Positions 1 to 7,862 of a stretch of 64,000 nucleotides of DNA are shown piece after piece. The stretch covers positions 4,588,001 to 4,652,000 of the forward strand of contig NZ_SHKK01000001.1 of the NCBI RefSeq assembly GCF_004217135.1, read 5' to 3'. The stretch's first letter is position 1; each line of letters starts with the position of its first letter. A model generated the notes under the pieces. The model was not told the origin of the DNA, made no database searches, and was given only the letters and a program-made list of their open reading frames with translations. The translations under genes were made by a program, and so were the position numbers. The DNA comes from Micromonospora violae (GTDB taxonomy: Bacteria > Actinomycetota > Actinomycetes > Mycobacteriales > Micromonosporaceae).

Positions 1-177
1 CGCAACGAGCTGCGCAACCTGACCGTGGCCGTCGGCTCCGGCCGCGAGGACCTGGCACCGCCGGTGGCCCGGCTGCGCGAGAAGGTCACCGTCCGCCTCG
101 GTGAGGGCGGCATCAGTCCGGCGTACGCGTCTCGGCTCGACGCCGCCATCACCGAGCTGGGTGCGACCCGGGTCTGA
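1..177 (+). CDS. C-terminal end of an unidentified protein (5' truncated)
   Basis: Only the last 58 codons lie in the window, read in frame from base 1 to a TGA at 175-177. The visible part is charged and probably helical (RLREKVTVRLGEG followed by SPAYASRLDAAI). It has no catalytic motif or membrane segment. Similar short helical tails occur at the ends of actinobacterial regulatory proteins, including some Ser/Thr kinases, but this is too little to name a family. The next gene converges on it, and a small hairpin lies between them. That this is real coding sequence rests on the open frame and codon bias running to the window edge. Confidence 0.6.
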   Translation, partial: RNELRNLTVAVGSGREDLAPPVARLREKVTVRLGEGGISPAYASRLDAAITELGATRV

Positions 178-193
178 CCCGGCCCGAGCCGGG
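178..193. terminator. Short hairpin between convergent genes
   Basis: CCCGGC-ccga-GCCGGG forms a six-base-pair perfect stem with a four-base loop directly after the stop codon of the truncated gene. No T-run follows, as is common for actinomycete terminators. It could serve the truncated plus-strand gene and the facing minus-strand gene. Confidence 0.4.
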
Positions 194-206
194 CGGATGT
201 GGTGGG

Positions 207-1319
207 TCAGTTCGCCGGCACCCGGGCCGATTCCCGTACCTCGCGCCGGCCGAGGGCGAAGCGCTGGTAGACCTCCGCGTAGCCGCTCGCCATCCGCTCG
301 ACCGAGAAGTTCTGCGCGACGTGCGCCACGCAGTCCTCCGGGTCGAGTCGCTGCGCCGCGAGCAACGCCGCGGGCAGCTCCTCCGACCGTTCCACGACGA
401 GCCCGGTCGACCCCGGTCGAACCAGCTCCGGCACCGCACCCCGGTTGAGCGCGACCACCGGGGTGCCGGTCGCCATCGCCTCCAGCATCACCATCCCGAA
501 CGGCTCGTCCCACTGGATCGGCATAATCAGGCAGCGGGCGTCGACCAGCATCCGCAGCGTCGTCGCGCGGTCCGCGTTGAGCACGACGGTCACGTCCTCG
601 TCGACCATCGGCGCGACGACCTGCTCGTAGTAGCGACGCTCGGCCGGCTCGTTGCACTTGCCGGCCAGCAGCAGGGGCAACCCGGCCGCCCGGCACGCCC
701 GGATGGCGGTGTCCGGGCCCTTGTCCGGGCTGAACCGGGCCAGCCACAGCACCGGCCCGGCGCCGGGTGCGTGCTTACGCGGAAAGCCGCGGATGTCCAG
801 GGCGTTGTGCACCGTGCCGGCCCACGGCAGATCCTGGTTCAGCCGGCGCTGGGCGTGCGAGATCGCCACCAGGGCGACGCCCGAGTCGATGTCGCTCAGC
901 ACGTCGCCGTACTCCCCCACCGGGTTCCCGTGCACTGTCGCGACCGTCGGCACCGCCCGGCGGCCGGCGACCAGCGGACCGATCGTGGTGTGGTCGTGGA
1001 TCACGTCGAAGTCGGCCGCGCTGATCAGCCGATTCACCCGGGCCAGGTGCGCCAGCTCGGGCAGGGATTCGCCGAGCCGCTCGTACTGGACCTCGGCGAC
1101 GGTCGAGACGAAGCCGTCGGCAGCGGTGCCGTGGTCCCCGCCGGCACCGAACAGGGTCACCGTGTGCCCCTGCCCACAGAGCGCGTCCACCAGCGCGGCG
1201 ACGACCTGCTCAAGGCCGCCGTAGCCGGGCGGCGGTACGGACAACCACGGTGGAACCACCATCGCGATGCGCAGCGACCGCTCGTCGGGGCGGCCCGGAG
1301 GCGGGTGGTTCACGGCCAC
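207..1319 (-). CDS. GT4-family glycosyltransferase
   Basis: The 370-residue protein has the GT-B layout of retaining GT4 transferases. The N-terminal Rossmann half begins RIAMVVPPWLSVPPPGYGG, a glycine-rich acceptor loop. A linker with GPVLWLARFSPDKGPD leads into the C-terminal half with the EPFGMVMLEAMATGTPVV block, which holds the E-x7-E donor-binding motif. It should transfer a sugar from a nucleotide-sugar donor; donor and acceptor cannot be told. There is no signal peptide or membrane span, so it is cytosolic. The chosen GTG has GGGGAGGA just upstream; a second GTG two codons in is possible. The downstream gene is convergent, and nothing nearby defines a polysaccharide pathway. Confidence 0.85.
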   Translation of the reverse strand: MAVNHPPPGRPDERSLRIAMVVPPWLSVPPPGYGGLEQVVAALVDALCGQGHTVTLFGAGGDHGTAADGFVSTVAEVQYERLGESLPELAHLARVNRLISAADFDVIHDHTTIGPLVAGRRAVPTVATVHGNPVGEYGDVLSDIDSGVALVAISHAQRRLNQDLPWAGTVHNALDIRGFPRKHAPGAGPVLWLARFSPDKGPDTAIRACRAAGLPLLLAGKCNEPAERRYYEQVVAPMVDEDVTVVLNADRATTLRMLVDARCLIMPIQWDEPFGMVMLEAMATGTPVVALNRGAVPELVRPGSTGLVVERSEELPAALLAAQRLDPEDCVAHVAQNFSVERMASGYAEVYQRFALGRREVRESARVPAN

Positions 1320-1419
1320 GCATCCTCCCCGTTGATCCGCGCTGCGACGGCGCCGCCGGTCGAACCGGTCGGCGGCGGTTTCCCCGTACCGTCCCAGGTA
1401 AACCGGACACGGCGGACGC

Positions 1420-2091
1420 TCACCCGCCCACCAGGAGCTGGTCGTGGACCATCCGCACCCCGGGCGCGGACCACGCCACCCGCTCGACCTGGTCGCGTTC
1501 CCACCAGGAACGGACCACCCCGGCGAGGACCAACGTGTCGCCGTCCACCTCGACGGTCACCCGCTCGCCGCCGAGCGTGCGCAGCAGCGCCCGCTGGACG
1601 TCGTGACGCAGCTGCTCGGCGGCCGGTGGGGCCGCGGGTCGTACCTCGATCAGGTTGGTGATGCCCCGTACGCCGTCGAGTCGACGCAGCTCGCCCTCGG
1701 CGGCACGCCGTTGCCACCCGAACTCGACCTCACCGCGCAGCATCAGCCAGCCGTTGGCCACTGTCACGTCCAGCCGTTCGGCCGGCACGAAGCTGTCCCA
1801 CTCCAGGGCCCGGGTGGCGGCGGTGGCGACCTCGGCGTCGGTACGCCCCGGAGTGCCGGGCAGCCGCACCTCCATCTCGTCGGCGACCGCCCGTACGCCA
1901 CGGACCCGCTGTGCGCACCGCGTCGCGGCCCACCCCCGCGCGGCACCGTCCACGATGCCGGTCAGGGTGACCACGCCCTGGTCGACGGTGACCCCGATCT
2001 CGTTCGGTTGCAGCTGGGCATCCCAGGCCAGCTGGGCCAGGACGTCGCGTTGGATCCGCTGGTCGTCGCGGACAGCCACCACCTCGGTCAT
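1420..2091 (-). CDS. Triple BON-domain protein
   Basis: This 223-residue protein consists of three consecutive BON domains (about residues 10-75, 78-145 and 150-217). Each shows the pattern VxVxxGxVTLxGxVxxxxxR, for example VTVDQGVVTLTGIVDG, VTVANGWLMLRGEVEF and VEVDGDTLVLAGVV. BON modules are small alpha/beta folds thought to bind phospholipid or solutes, and in bacteria they occur in osmotic- or envelope-stress proteins such as OsmY. No signal peptide is visible, so this version is probably cytoplasmic or membrane-peripheral. I placed the start at the ATG at 2091 (MTEVVAVRDDQR) because the open frame upstream is Pro/Arg shadow sequence. It lies 184 bases downstream of the HtrA-like protease gene on the same strand, across a strong hairpin. 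Confidence 0.8.
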   Translation of the reverse strand: MTEVVAVRDDQRIQRDVLAQLAWDAQLQPNEIGVTVDQGVVTLTGIVDGAARGWAATRCAQRVRGVRAVADEMEVRLPGTPGRTDAEVATAATRALEWDSFVPAERLDVTVANGWLMLRGEVEFGWQRRAAEGELRRLDGVRGITNLIEVRPAAPPAAEQLRHDVQRALLRTLGGERVTVEVDGDTLVLAGVVRSWWERDQVERVAWSAPGVRMVHDQLLVGG

Positions 2092-2153
2092 GGCACCCCA
2101 CCCCCGGTTCCGGTCGCCGACACTCGTCCACCGAACCTGCCCGGCAGACGGGT

Positions 2154-2188
2154 GACGGCGGTTCACCCGGGTCGGGTGAACCGCCGTC
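2154..2188 (-). terminator. Strong hairpin between protease and BON gene
   Basis: A perfect 15-bp stem (2154-2168 with 2174-2188) encloses a five-base loop. It lies after the protease gene and before the BON gene, both on the minus strand. A run of six A on the plus strand follows the stem, so an intrinsic-type T-run exists only for plus-strand transcription. On the minus strand the T-run precedes the stem. It probably separates the protease transcript from the BON gene. Confidence 0.5.
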
Positions 2189-2275
2189 GGGCGGAAAAAA
2201 GCGGCGGGTGACGGAGCCGACCCCCTCGGCCCCGCCACCCGCCGCCGGAGGGAGGAAGCAGGAACAGATCGTTGG

Positions 2276-3913
2276 TCAGGACGTCTCGGCGAGCGTCACG
2301 GTCACCGACTTCTCGACACCGTTGCGCTTGAACTGCACCTCGACGCGGTCGCCGACCTTGCCGGCCTGCACCGCGCCGACCAGGTCGTCCGAGTCGTTGA
2401 CCGGCTTGTCGCCGAACCGGGTGACGACGTCGCCGCGCTGCAGGCCGGCCTTCTCCGCCGGGCTGCCCGGGGTGACCGACGCGACGAGGGCGCCGCCGCC
2501 CTCGGCCTGGTTGACGCCGACCCCGAGCGACGGGTGGCTGACCTTCTCGCCACGCTGGAGCTTCCCCGCGACGTCCTTGGCCTTGTTGCTGGGGATGGCG
2601 AACCCGACGCCGATGTTGCCGGTGCTCTGCCCGGAGGTCGCGATGGCGGTGTTGATGCCGATCACCTCACCCCGGGTGTTGACCAGCGCGCCGCCCGAGT
2701 TGCCGGGGTTGATCGGCGCGTCGGTCTGGAGCAGGCCGGAGATCGAGCTGACGGTCTGGCTCTGCTGCTGGCGCGGGTCCTGCGGCTGGCCCTCGCCGGC
2801 CCGGATGGTGCGGTCCCGGGCGCTGAGGATGCCCGAGGTCACCGAACCCTGGAGGCCGAGCGGGCTGCCCAGGGCGAGCACCTGGTCGCCGACCTGCATG
2901 GCGTCGCTGTCACCGAACTTCGCCGGCTTGAGGTCGCTCACCCCGTTGGCCTTCACCACGGCGAGGTCGGTCTTCGGGTCGGTGCCGATGATCTTCGCGT
3001 CGGCGGTCTTGCCGTCGGCGAAGACCACCCGCACGGCGTCGCCCGCGGCGGACGCCACCACGTGGTTGTTGGTCAGCACGTACCCGTCGGCGCTGAGCAC
3101 CACCCCGGAACCCTCACCGCTGTCGGTGGTGATCGAGACGACGCTGTCCTGCACCGACGCGGCGATCTTCGGCAGGTCCGCGCCGTTGATCACCGGAGCC
3201 GCGGAGTAGGTACGGGTGATGCCGCCGCCGTCACCGTCGAGGGCGAGGGCGAGGGCGCCGCCCGCCACACCGGAACCGAGCATCAGGGCGAACACCGCGA
3301 CGCCAGCACCGGCGAACTTGGCGATCCGGCCCGGTCGAGGGCCACTGCCGGGCGGCGCGACCTGCGGGCCCCACGGCGGGACCGGCTGGCCCGGGTGCTG
3401 GGGGTGCTGCCCCAGGTGCTGCGGGTGCTGCCCCGGGTGCTGGGCGTGCTGGCCCGGGTGCTGCTGGTGCTGAGGGTGCTGGGCGTACGCCATGCCCGGC
3501 TGGCCCCCGCCGGCCCAGCCGGACTGCTGGCCCGCGTACCAGGGGGCACCGGGGTAGTGACCGGCGGCCGGCTGTGGGTAGCCGGGCTGGCCGGGTGTCG
3601 GGTGGCCGGACACCGGGTACGGCGGCGCAGACGGAGTGGCCGAGGGCTGGTAGCCGGTCGGCGGCTCGTACCCGGTGGGCTGCGCGGCGGCCGGCTGCTC
3701 GGCGGGCGCGGTGGCCGGGGTGACGGCGGTGGTCTCGGCGTCACCGGCGGTCGAGACGACCGTCGGGTCATCGGCGGTCGAGACGGCCGGTACGGGAGTG
3801 GTCGGGGAGTCGGACTGCACGCGCTCGTCGCGCGGCAGCTCGGCGGTGGGGTGCGACGGCTCGGCGTCGGTGGGGGCCGGCCGGCGCTGCGGGTCGGACT
3901 CGAACTCGGTCAT
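2276..3913 (-). CDS. HtrA/DegP-like membrane-anchored serine protease with PDZ domain (PepD-like)
   Basis: The 545-residue protein has four parts. Residues 1-195 are a Pro/Gln/Gly-rich cytoplasmic tail, with a His-Pro-Gly-Gln repeat block at about 143-177. One membrane span lies at about 199-226. The trypsin-fold protease (about 245-450) shows the triad in TNNHVV (His about 284), TDLAVVK (Asp about 316) and GNSGGAL (Ser about 406). A PDZ domain (about 460-535) includes GSPAEKAGLQRGDVV. It should act outside the membrane in quality control of exported proteins. The ATG at 3913 has GGAGAAGG upstream. The gene follows a response-regulator/kinase pair, the order of mycobacterial mprA-mprB-pepD, so control by that pair is likely but inferred. 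Confidence 0.93.
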   Translation of the reverse strand: MTEFESDPQRRPAPTDAEPSHPTAELPRDERVQSDSPTTPVPAVSTADDPTVVSTAGDAETTAVTPATAPAEQPAAAQPTGYEPPTGYQPSATPSAPPYPVSGHPTPGQPGYPQPAAGHYPGAPWYAGQQSGWAGGGQPGMAYAQHPQHQQHPGQHAQHPGQHPQHLGQHPQHPGQPVPPWGPQVAPPGSGPRPGRIAKFAGAGVAVFALMLGSGVAGGALALALDGDGGGITRTYSAAPVINGADLPKIAASVQDSVVSITTDSGEGSGVVLSADGYVLTNNHVVASAAGDAVRVVFADGKTADAKIIGTDPKTDLAVVKANGVSDLKPAKFGDSDAMQVGDQVLALGSPLGLQGSVTSGILSARDRTIRAGEGQPQDPRQQQSQTVSSISGLLQTDAPINPGNSGGALVNTRGEVIGINTAIATSGQSTGNIGVGFAIPSNKAKDVAGKLQRGEKVSHPSLGVGVNQAEGGGALVASVTPGSPAEKAGLQRGDVVTRFGDKPVNDSDDLVGAVQAGKVGDRVEVQFKRNGVEKSVTVTLAETS

Positions 3914-3975
3914 GGCACTACCTTCTCCCCCAGCACTGCAATCAAGCTGGAACCGTCCTGGAAGTTGGCTGAAAG

Positions 3976-5538
3976 TCACTCGCCCGCTCCGTCGACCTGG
4001 GCGAGCAGCGGCAGCCGGACCCGGAAGGTGGCCCCACCCCCGGGTGTCTCGGCCACCTCGACCGAGCCGTGGTGAGCGGCGACCAGCGCCGCCACGATGG
4101 CCAGGCCGAGGCCGGTGCCGGTGTTGCCGTCGGCCCGCCGGGTACGCGCCGCGTCGGCCCGGTAGAACCGCTCGAAGACCCGTTCCGCCTGTTCCGCCGT
4201 GAGACCCGGGCCGGTGTCGGCCACCTCCACGACCGCGAAGCCGCCCGGTTCGGCACGCAGCCGTACCCGGATCTCGGCCTCTGGTGGGGTGTGGGTCAGC
4301 GCGTTGGTGACCAGGTTGCCGATCACCTGACGCAGCCGGGCGTCGTCGGCGGAGACGACGAGCGGGCCCGAGTCGGGCTCGATCTCCAGCTCGATCCGCC
4401 GATCCGGGGCCATCGCCCGAGCGGCCTGTACGGCGTCGGAGGCGAGCACCGGCAGCTCCACCGGGGTCAGCGCGAGTGGTCGTTCCCGGTCCAACCGGGC
4501 GAGCAGCAGCAGGTCCTCAACCAGCAGCCCCATCCGGGCCGCCTCGTCCTCGATCCGGCGCAGCAGACCAGCGGTCTGTTCCGGTTCGCGGGCCGCACCC
4601 TGCCGGTACAGCTCGGCGAAGCCACGGATGGTGGTCAGCGGAGTCCGCAGCTCGTGCGAGGCGTCGGCGACGAAGCGCCGCATCCGCTCCTCGGAGCGGA
4701 TCGCTCGCGCCTCGGACGCCTGGGCGGCGGCGGCGGCGTCCCGGGCGGCGCTCTCCGCCCACCGCGCCGAGGTCTCCGAGGCCGCTCGGGCGGTGAACGC
4801 CGCCTCGATCTGGGTGAGCATCGCGTTCAGCGCACGGGAGAGCCGGCCCAACTCCGAGGTGGGCTCGGCCTGGCCCTCCTCCGGGTCGGGCACGCGGCGG
4901 GAGAGGTCACCGCCGGCGATGGCGGCGGCGGTGCGTTCGATCTCCACCAGCGGTTTGAGGCTGGTCCGGACGACCGCCGCGCCGACCGAGGCCAGCATGA
5001 TCAGCACCGCGCCGCCGACCAGCAGGTCGATCCAGGCCAGCCGCTTGACGGCGAGGTCGACATCCGTCAGGTGCTGGCCGATCGCGGCTATCTGGCCGCT
5101 GGGCAGCTCGGTGTAGAGCATCCGCCAGCGCACCGAACTGTCCCGAGCCCGGACGGTGAACGGCGCACCGTTGCGGGCCTCTTCCTCGGCCCGGAAACCG
5201 TCCGCGTCGGTCGGCCACGGCGGCAGATCGTCCATCCGGAAGGTGCTGGTGTCGAAGACCGGGGCCCGCGCCTTGCCGGTTATCGGGTCGGTCAGCACGA
5301 CCACGTAGTCGGTCGGCAGCAGGACGCGGTTCGACGACGCCGTGATGTTCTGGATCCGCTTGGCGGAGTCGTGCAACTCCTGGTCGATCTGGTCAACCAG
5401 GTAGTTGTGCAGGAAGTACGCGGTCGAGACGCTGATCACCAGGAGCGCGACGGCGACCAGCGCCAGCACCGAGGTGACCAGCTTGACCCGCAGCGGAACA
5501 CCGCGGACCCGGCCCTTCGCCTGTTCGACCGCGTTCAC
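3976..5538 (-). CDS. Sensor histidine kinase (MprB/TrcS-like)
   Basis: This 520-residue two-component kinase has one membrane span at about 20-43, an extracytoplasmic sensor at 44-165, a second span at about 168-190 and HAMP at 190-245. An Ala-rich helical stretch (about 250-285) precedes the DHp helix, whose phospho-acceptor is His296 in ADASHELRTPL. The ATPase domain carries N (IGNLVTNALTHT), G1 (VADTGPGL) and G2 (GTGLGLAI) boxes. It should phosphorylate the response regulator encoded just upstream. Its GTG start overlaps that gene's TGA by four bases (GTGA), so the two are translationally coupled. Synteny with an HtrA-like protease suggests envelope-stress sensing, as in MprAB, but the signal is unknown. 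Confidence 0.93.
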   Translation of the reverse strand: MNAVEQAKGRVRGVPLRVKLVTSVLALVAVALLVISVSTAYFLHNYLVDQIDQELHDSAKRIQNITASSNRVLLPTDYVVVLTDPITGKARAPVFDTSTFRMDDLPPWPTDADGFRAEEEARNGAPFTVRARDSSVRWRMLYTELPSGQIAAIGQHLTDVDLAVKRLAWIDLLVGGAVLIMLASVGAAVVRTSLKPLVEIERTAAAIAGGDLSRRVPDPEEGQAEPTSELGRLSRALNAMLTQIEAAFTARAASETSARWAESAARDAAAAAQASEARAIRSEERMRRFVADASHELRTPLTTIRGFAELYRQGAAREPEQTAGLLRRIEDEAARMGLLVEDLLLLARLDRERPLALTPVELPVLASDAVQAARAMAPDRRIELEIEPDSGPLVVSADDARLRQVIGNLVTNALTHTPPEAEIRVRLRAEPGGFAVVEVADTGPGLTAEQAERVFERFYRADAARTRRADGNTGTGLGLAIVAALVAAHHGSVEVAETPGGGATFRVRLPLLAQVDGAGE

Positions 5539-6236
5539 GCCGCCGGCTTGCGCAGCACGTATCCGACGCCGCGGAGGGTGTGGATCAGCCGGGGTTGGGT
5601 GGTGTCGACCTTGCGCCGCAGGTACGAGATGTAGGACTCGACGATGTTGTCGTCGCCCCGGAAGTCGTAGTTCCAGACGTGGTCGAGGATCTGCGCCTTG
5701 GACAGCACCCGGTTGGCGTTGAGCATCAGGTACCGCAGCAGCTTGAACTCGGTCGGCGAGAGCTGCACCCGCTGGCCGGCCCGGTGCACCTCGTGGGTTT
5801 CCTCGTCCAACTCCAGGTCGGCGAAGGTGAGCCGGGACGGGGCCTGCTCGCCGGTCGTGGTGCGACGCAGCACGGCCCGGATCCGGGCGGTCAACTCCTC
5901 CAGGCTGAACGGCTTCGTGACGTAGTCGTCGCCGCCCAGGGTCAGCCCACGGATCTTGTCGTCGGTGGCGTCCCGCGCGGTCAGGAACACCACCGGGGTA
6001 CGCGTGCCGCCCTCGCGGAGCATCCGGATGACCTCGAAGCCGTCGAGGTCGGGGAGCATCACGTCGAGCACCACCAGGTCGGGCCGGTGGTCCTTGGCGG
6101 CGCTGAGGGCCGCGCTGCCACTTGTCGCTGTCGCCACGTCGAAGCCCGCGAACCGCAGGCTCGCGGAGAGCAGTTCGAGGATGTTGGGGTCGTCCTCGAC
6201 GACAAGCAGTCGCGCCTCGGTCTGGGTAGCGGGCAT
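5535..6236 (-). CDS. OmpR/PhoB-family response regulator (MprA/TrcR-like)
   Basis: The 233-residue protein has a receiver domain (residues 9-120) with acidic pocket E14/D15/D16, phospho-acceptor Asp58 in VVLDVMLPD and the conserved KPF. A winged-helix DNA-binding domain follows (about 135-230), ending IHTLRGVGYVLR. It should be phosphorylated by the overlapping downstream kinase and control transcription, possibly of the protease gene behind it. The start is the ATG at 6236 (MPATQTEARLLVVEDD); the upstream open frame is non-coding. No Shine-Dalgarno is visible, but GATGAT lies six bases before the ATG, so it may be leaderless. The 10-bp palindrome GTGACGTCAC (6250-6259) sits just upstream. 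Confidence 0.93.
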   Translation of the reverse strand: MPATQTEARLLVVEDDPNILELLSASLRFAGFDVATATSGSAALSAAKDHRPDLVVLDVMLPDLDGFEVIRMLREGGTRTPVVFLTARDATDDKIRGLTLGGDDYVTKPFSLEELTARIRAVLRRTTTGEQAPSRLTFADLELDEETHEVHRAGQRVQLSPTEFKLLRYLMLNANRVLSKAQILDHVWNYDFRGDDNIVESYISYLRRKVDTTQPRLIHTLRGVGYVLRKPAA

Positions 6237-6249
6237 GCGCCCATCATCG

Positions 6250-6259
6250 GTGACGTCAC
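6250..6259 (-). promoter_or_regulatory. GTGACGTCAC palindrome before the two-component operon
   Basis: A perfect 10-bp palindrome lies 14-23 bases upstream of the response-regulator ATG, where RNA polymerase would bind if the gene is leaderless. It could be an operator for autoregulation. The evidence is only position and symmetry. Confidence 0.3.
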
Positions 6260-6322
6260 TGCACCGGCGCTGGACGCTTCCTGCAAAAATGCTGTGAGTC
6301 GCTGACCGTTCGACGGCGTCGG

Positions 6323-6937
6323 TCAGCGCAGCAGGCGGCGCAGCCCGTCGAGGGCGCCGTCGATCAGCCGGATCGCGGTGCGCAGCTGGGTGTCGTTGAA
6401 CTGTCGGGCGCGCACCAGTCGGCCCACCTCGGCGGTGAAGCCGGCCAGCCGCTGGTCGAGTTCGTCGAGCAGCTCGCCGTGCGGCCCGGCGGTCGACGCC
6501 GGCCGGGGCGGCGGCGCGGGGGCCTCCCACCGGGGGGCCCGCCGGGTCTGCCGGGTGGCCTCGCTCAGCTCTCGCTTGAGGTCGCGCACCGATCCGCGTA
6601 CCTCGCTGCGGATCTCCCCGGCCAGGCTGGAGAGGTCGGCCACCGCGGCCGCGATGTCCGTCTCCAGCGCGGTCAACTCGTCGGCCCGCTGGCGTAGCTC
6701 CGCGCGGCCGGCGTCGGTGATGTCGTACGTCTTGCGGCCACCGGCGGCGGTGTGGCTGACCAGCCCCTCGACCTCCAACCGTTGCAGGCGGGGGTAGATG
6801 GTGCCGGCGCTGGGCGCGTACAGCCCGAGGAACCGGTCCTCCAGCAGGCGGATCAGCTCATAGCCGTGCTTCGGGCCGTCGTCGAGGAGCTTGAGCAGGT
6901 AGAGCCGGAGCCGCCCGTGGCTGAACACGGAGGTCAC
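6323..6937 (-). CDS. PadR-family transcriptional regulator
   Basis: This 204-residue regulator has an N-terminal winged helix typical of PadR proteins (about 1-80): LRLYLLKLLDDGPKHGYELI, then GTIYPRLQRLEVEGLV and the wing GGRKTYDIT. A long helical C-terminal region (85-204) should mediate dimerisation, as in the longer PadR subfamily. PadR proteins usually repress their own operon and release DNA on ligand binding. The GTG start overlaps the TGA of the DUF4097 gene by four bases, so the two are one operon. A palindrome fills the spacer of the promoter ahead of that operon and is the obvious candidate operator. The effector is unknown. Confidence 0.92.
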   Translation of the reverse strand: MTSVFSHGRLRLYLLKLLDDGPKHGYELIRLLEDRFLGLYAPSAGTIYPRLQRLEVEGLVSHTAAGGRKTYDITDAGRAELRQRADELTALETDIAAAVADLSSLAGEIRSEVRGSVRDLKRELSEATRQTRRAPRWEAPAPPPRPASTAGPHGELLDELDQRLAGFTAEVGRLVRARQFNDTQLRTAIRLIDGALDGLRRLLR

Positions 6938-7758
6938 GGCAGCTCCTCCCCGTCGTGGTCGACCGCTCGGGCGAGCAGGGCGATGCTCCCCGAGGTCGCG
7001 GAAGCCCAGAGTTTACCTTCGCCGGCACCGAGCACCCCCTCGCTGCTGGGCAGTGGGAACGTCGAGGTGCGCAGCTGCGGAAAGCCGCTGGTGATGCGGC
7101 CGGAGGCGGTGTTCAGCCGGACGGCGAGGTCGCTGTCCTCGCGGACCCGGACGGTGATGCTGCCCGAGATGGTGGTCAACCGGATGTCGCTGCGCCGGGG
7201 GTTGTCCAGGTCGCAGGTGATGGCGCCGGACACGGTCTGCGCCTGCACCCGCTCGGCGGCGCTGTCGGCGAGGATCACCTCCCCGGAGACCGTCTCCAGG
7301 GTGAGGTCGCCGCGCACGCCGAGCGCCTCCACCGGCCCTGAGGTGAGCTTCGCGGAGGTGCTGCCGCGCAGCCCCATCAGGGTGATCTGCCCGGCGACGA
7401 CGGTGGCGGTGGTCTGTCGGCGCAGGCCGGAGGCGACCAGCGAGCCGGCGACCAGGTCGAGATCGGCGAGGACGTCGGCGGGCACGGCGACGGAGACGTC
7501 CACCCGGGGGTAGCGGTGGATCATTCGGAACCACCGCAGGACGTCCGACCAGCCCCGACCGCGCTCCTGGCGGATAGTGAGCCGACCGTCGCTGTGGTCG
7601 ATCAGCACCGGCCGGCGGCCGACCTGGGTGACGTCGATCCGGGTCGGCCCGTCGGTGGCGACCACGTTGAGCCGCCCACTGATCAGTCGGACGTCCAGCC
7701 GGGCGACCGGAGCGTCCAGGGTGAGCCGCTGCGGGCTCTCGATCGTCCATCCGGCCAT
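6934..7758 (-). CDS. DUF4097-family beta-strand repeat protein
   Basis: The 274-residue protein is a DUF4097 family member: repeated short beta strands of the type GxVxLxTVSGxI, for example LETVSGEVILAD, AQTVSGAITCDL, LTTISGSITVRV and LNTASGRITSGF. These suggest a right-handed beta-helix or adhesin-like fold. There is no signal peptide, no membrane span and no known activity. Relatives occur beside PadR, PspC or LiaFSR-type envelope-stress regulators. The ATG at 7758 has GGGGAGA upstream; the open frame beyond it is not coding. It is the first gene of a two-gene operon with padR, suggesting that it belongs to whatever response PadR controls. Confidence 0.85.
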   Translation of the reverse strand: MAGWTIESPQRLTLDAPVARLDVRLISGRLNVVATDGPTRIDVTQVGRRPVLIDHSDGRLTIRQERGRGWSDVLRWFRMIHRYPRVDVSVAVPADVLADLDLVAGSLVASGLRRQTTATVVAGQITLMGLRGSTSAKLTSGPVEALGVRGDLTLETVSGEVILADSAAERVQAQTVSGAITCDLDNPRRSDIRLTTISGSITVRVREDSDLAVRLNTASGRITSGFPQLRTSTFPLPSSEGVLGAGEGKLWASATSGSIALLARAVDHDGEELP

Positions 7759-7806
7759 GGCGTCTCCCCTCTCGACGACGCGCGGACGCGCGCCGAACAC
7801 GAGAAG

Positions 7807-7836
7807 ACTGTAACGCGATACATCGCGATAGAACAA
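7807..7836 (-). promoter_or_regulatory. Promoter with PadR-type operator in the spacer
   Basis: Read on the minus strand, TTGTTC (7831-7836), an 18-base spacer and TACAGT (7807-7812) make a sensible promoter for the DUF4097-padR operon. The spacer is almost wholly symmetric: GCGAT-ac-ATCGC (7815-7826) overlaps the palindrome ATCGCGAT (7822-7829), and CGCGATA occurs twice. A dimeric repressor bound there would block polymerase. Autorepression by the operon's PadR protein is the natural inference. Confidence 0.6.
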
Positions 7837-7862
7837 GACCGACCGGCTTGTCGTCGCTCCCC

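Noticed and set aside
3395..3500. Short repeats that look like a small CRISPR or VNTR (CTGGGGGTGCTGC-type)
   Set aside because: They lie inside the protease gene and encode the HPGQHPQH tail; no spacers or cas genes are present.
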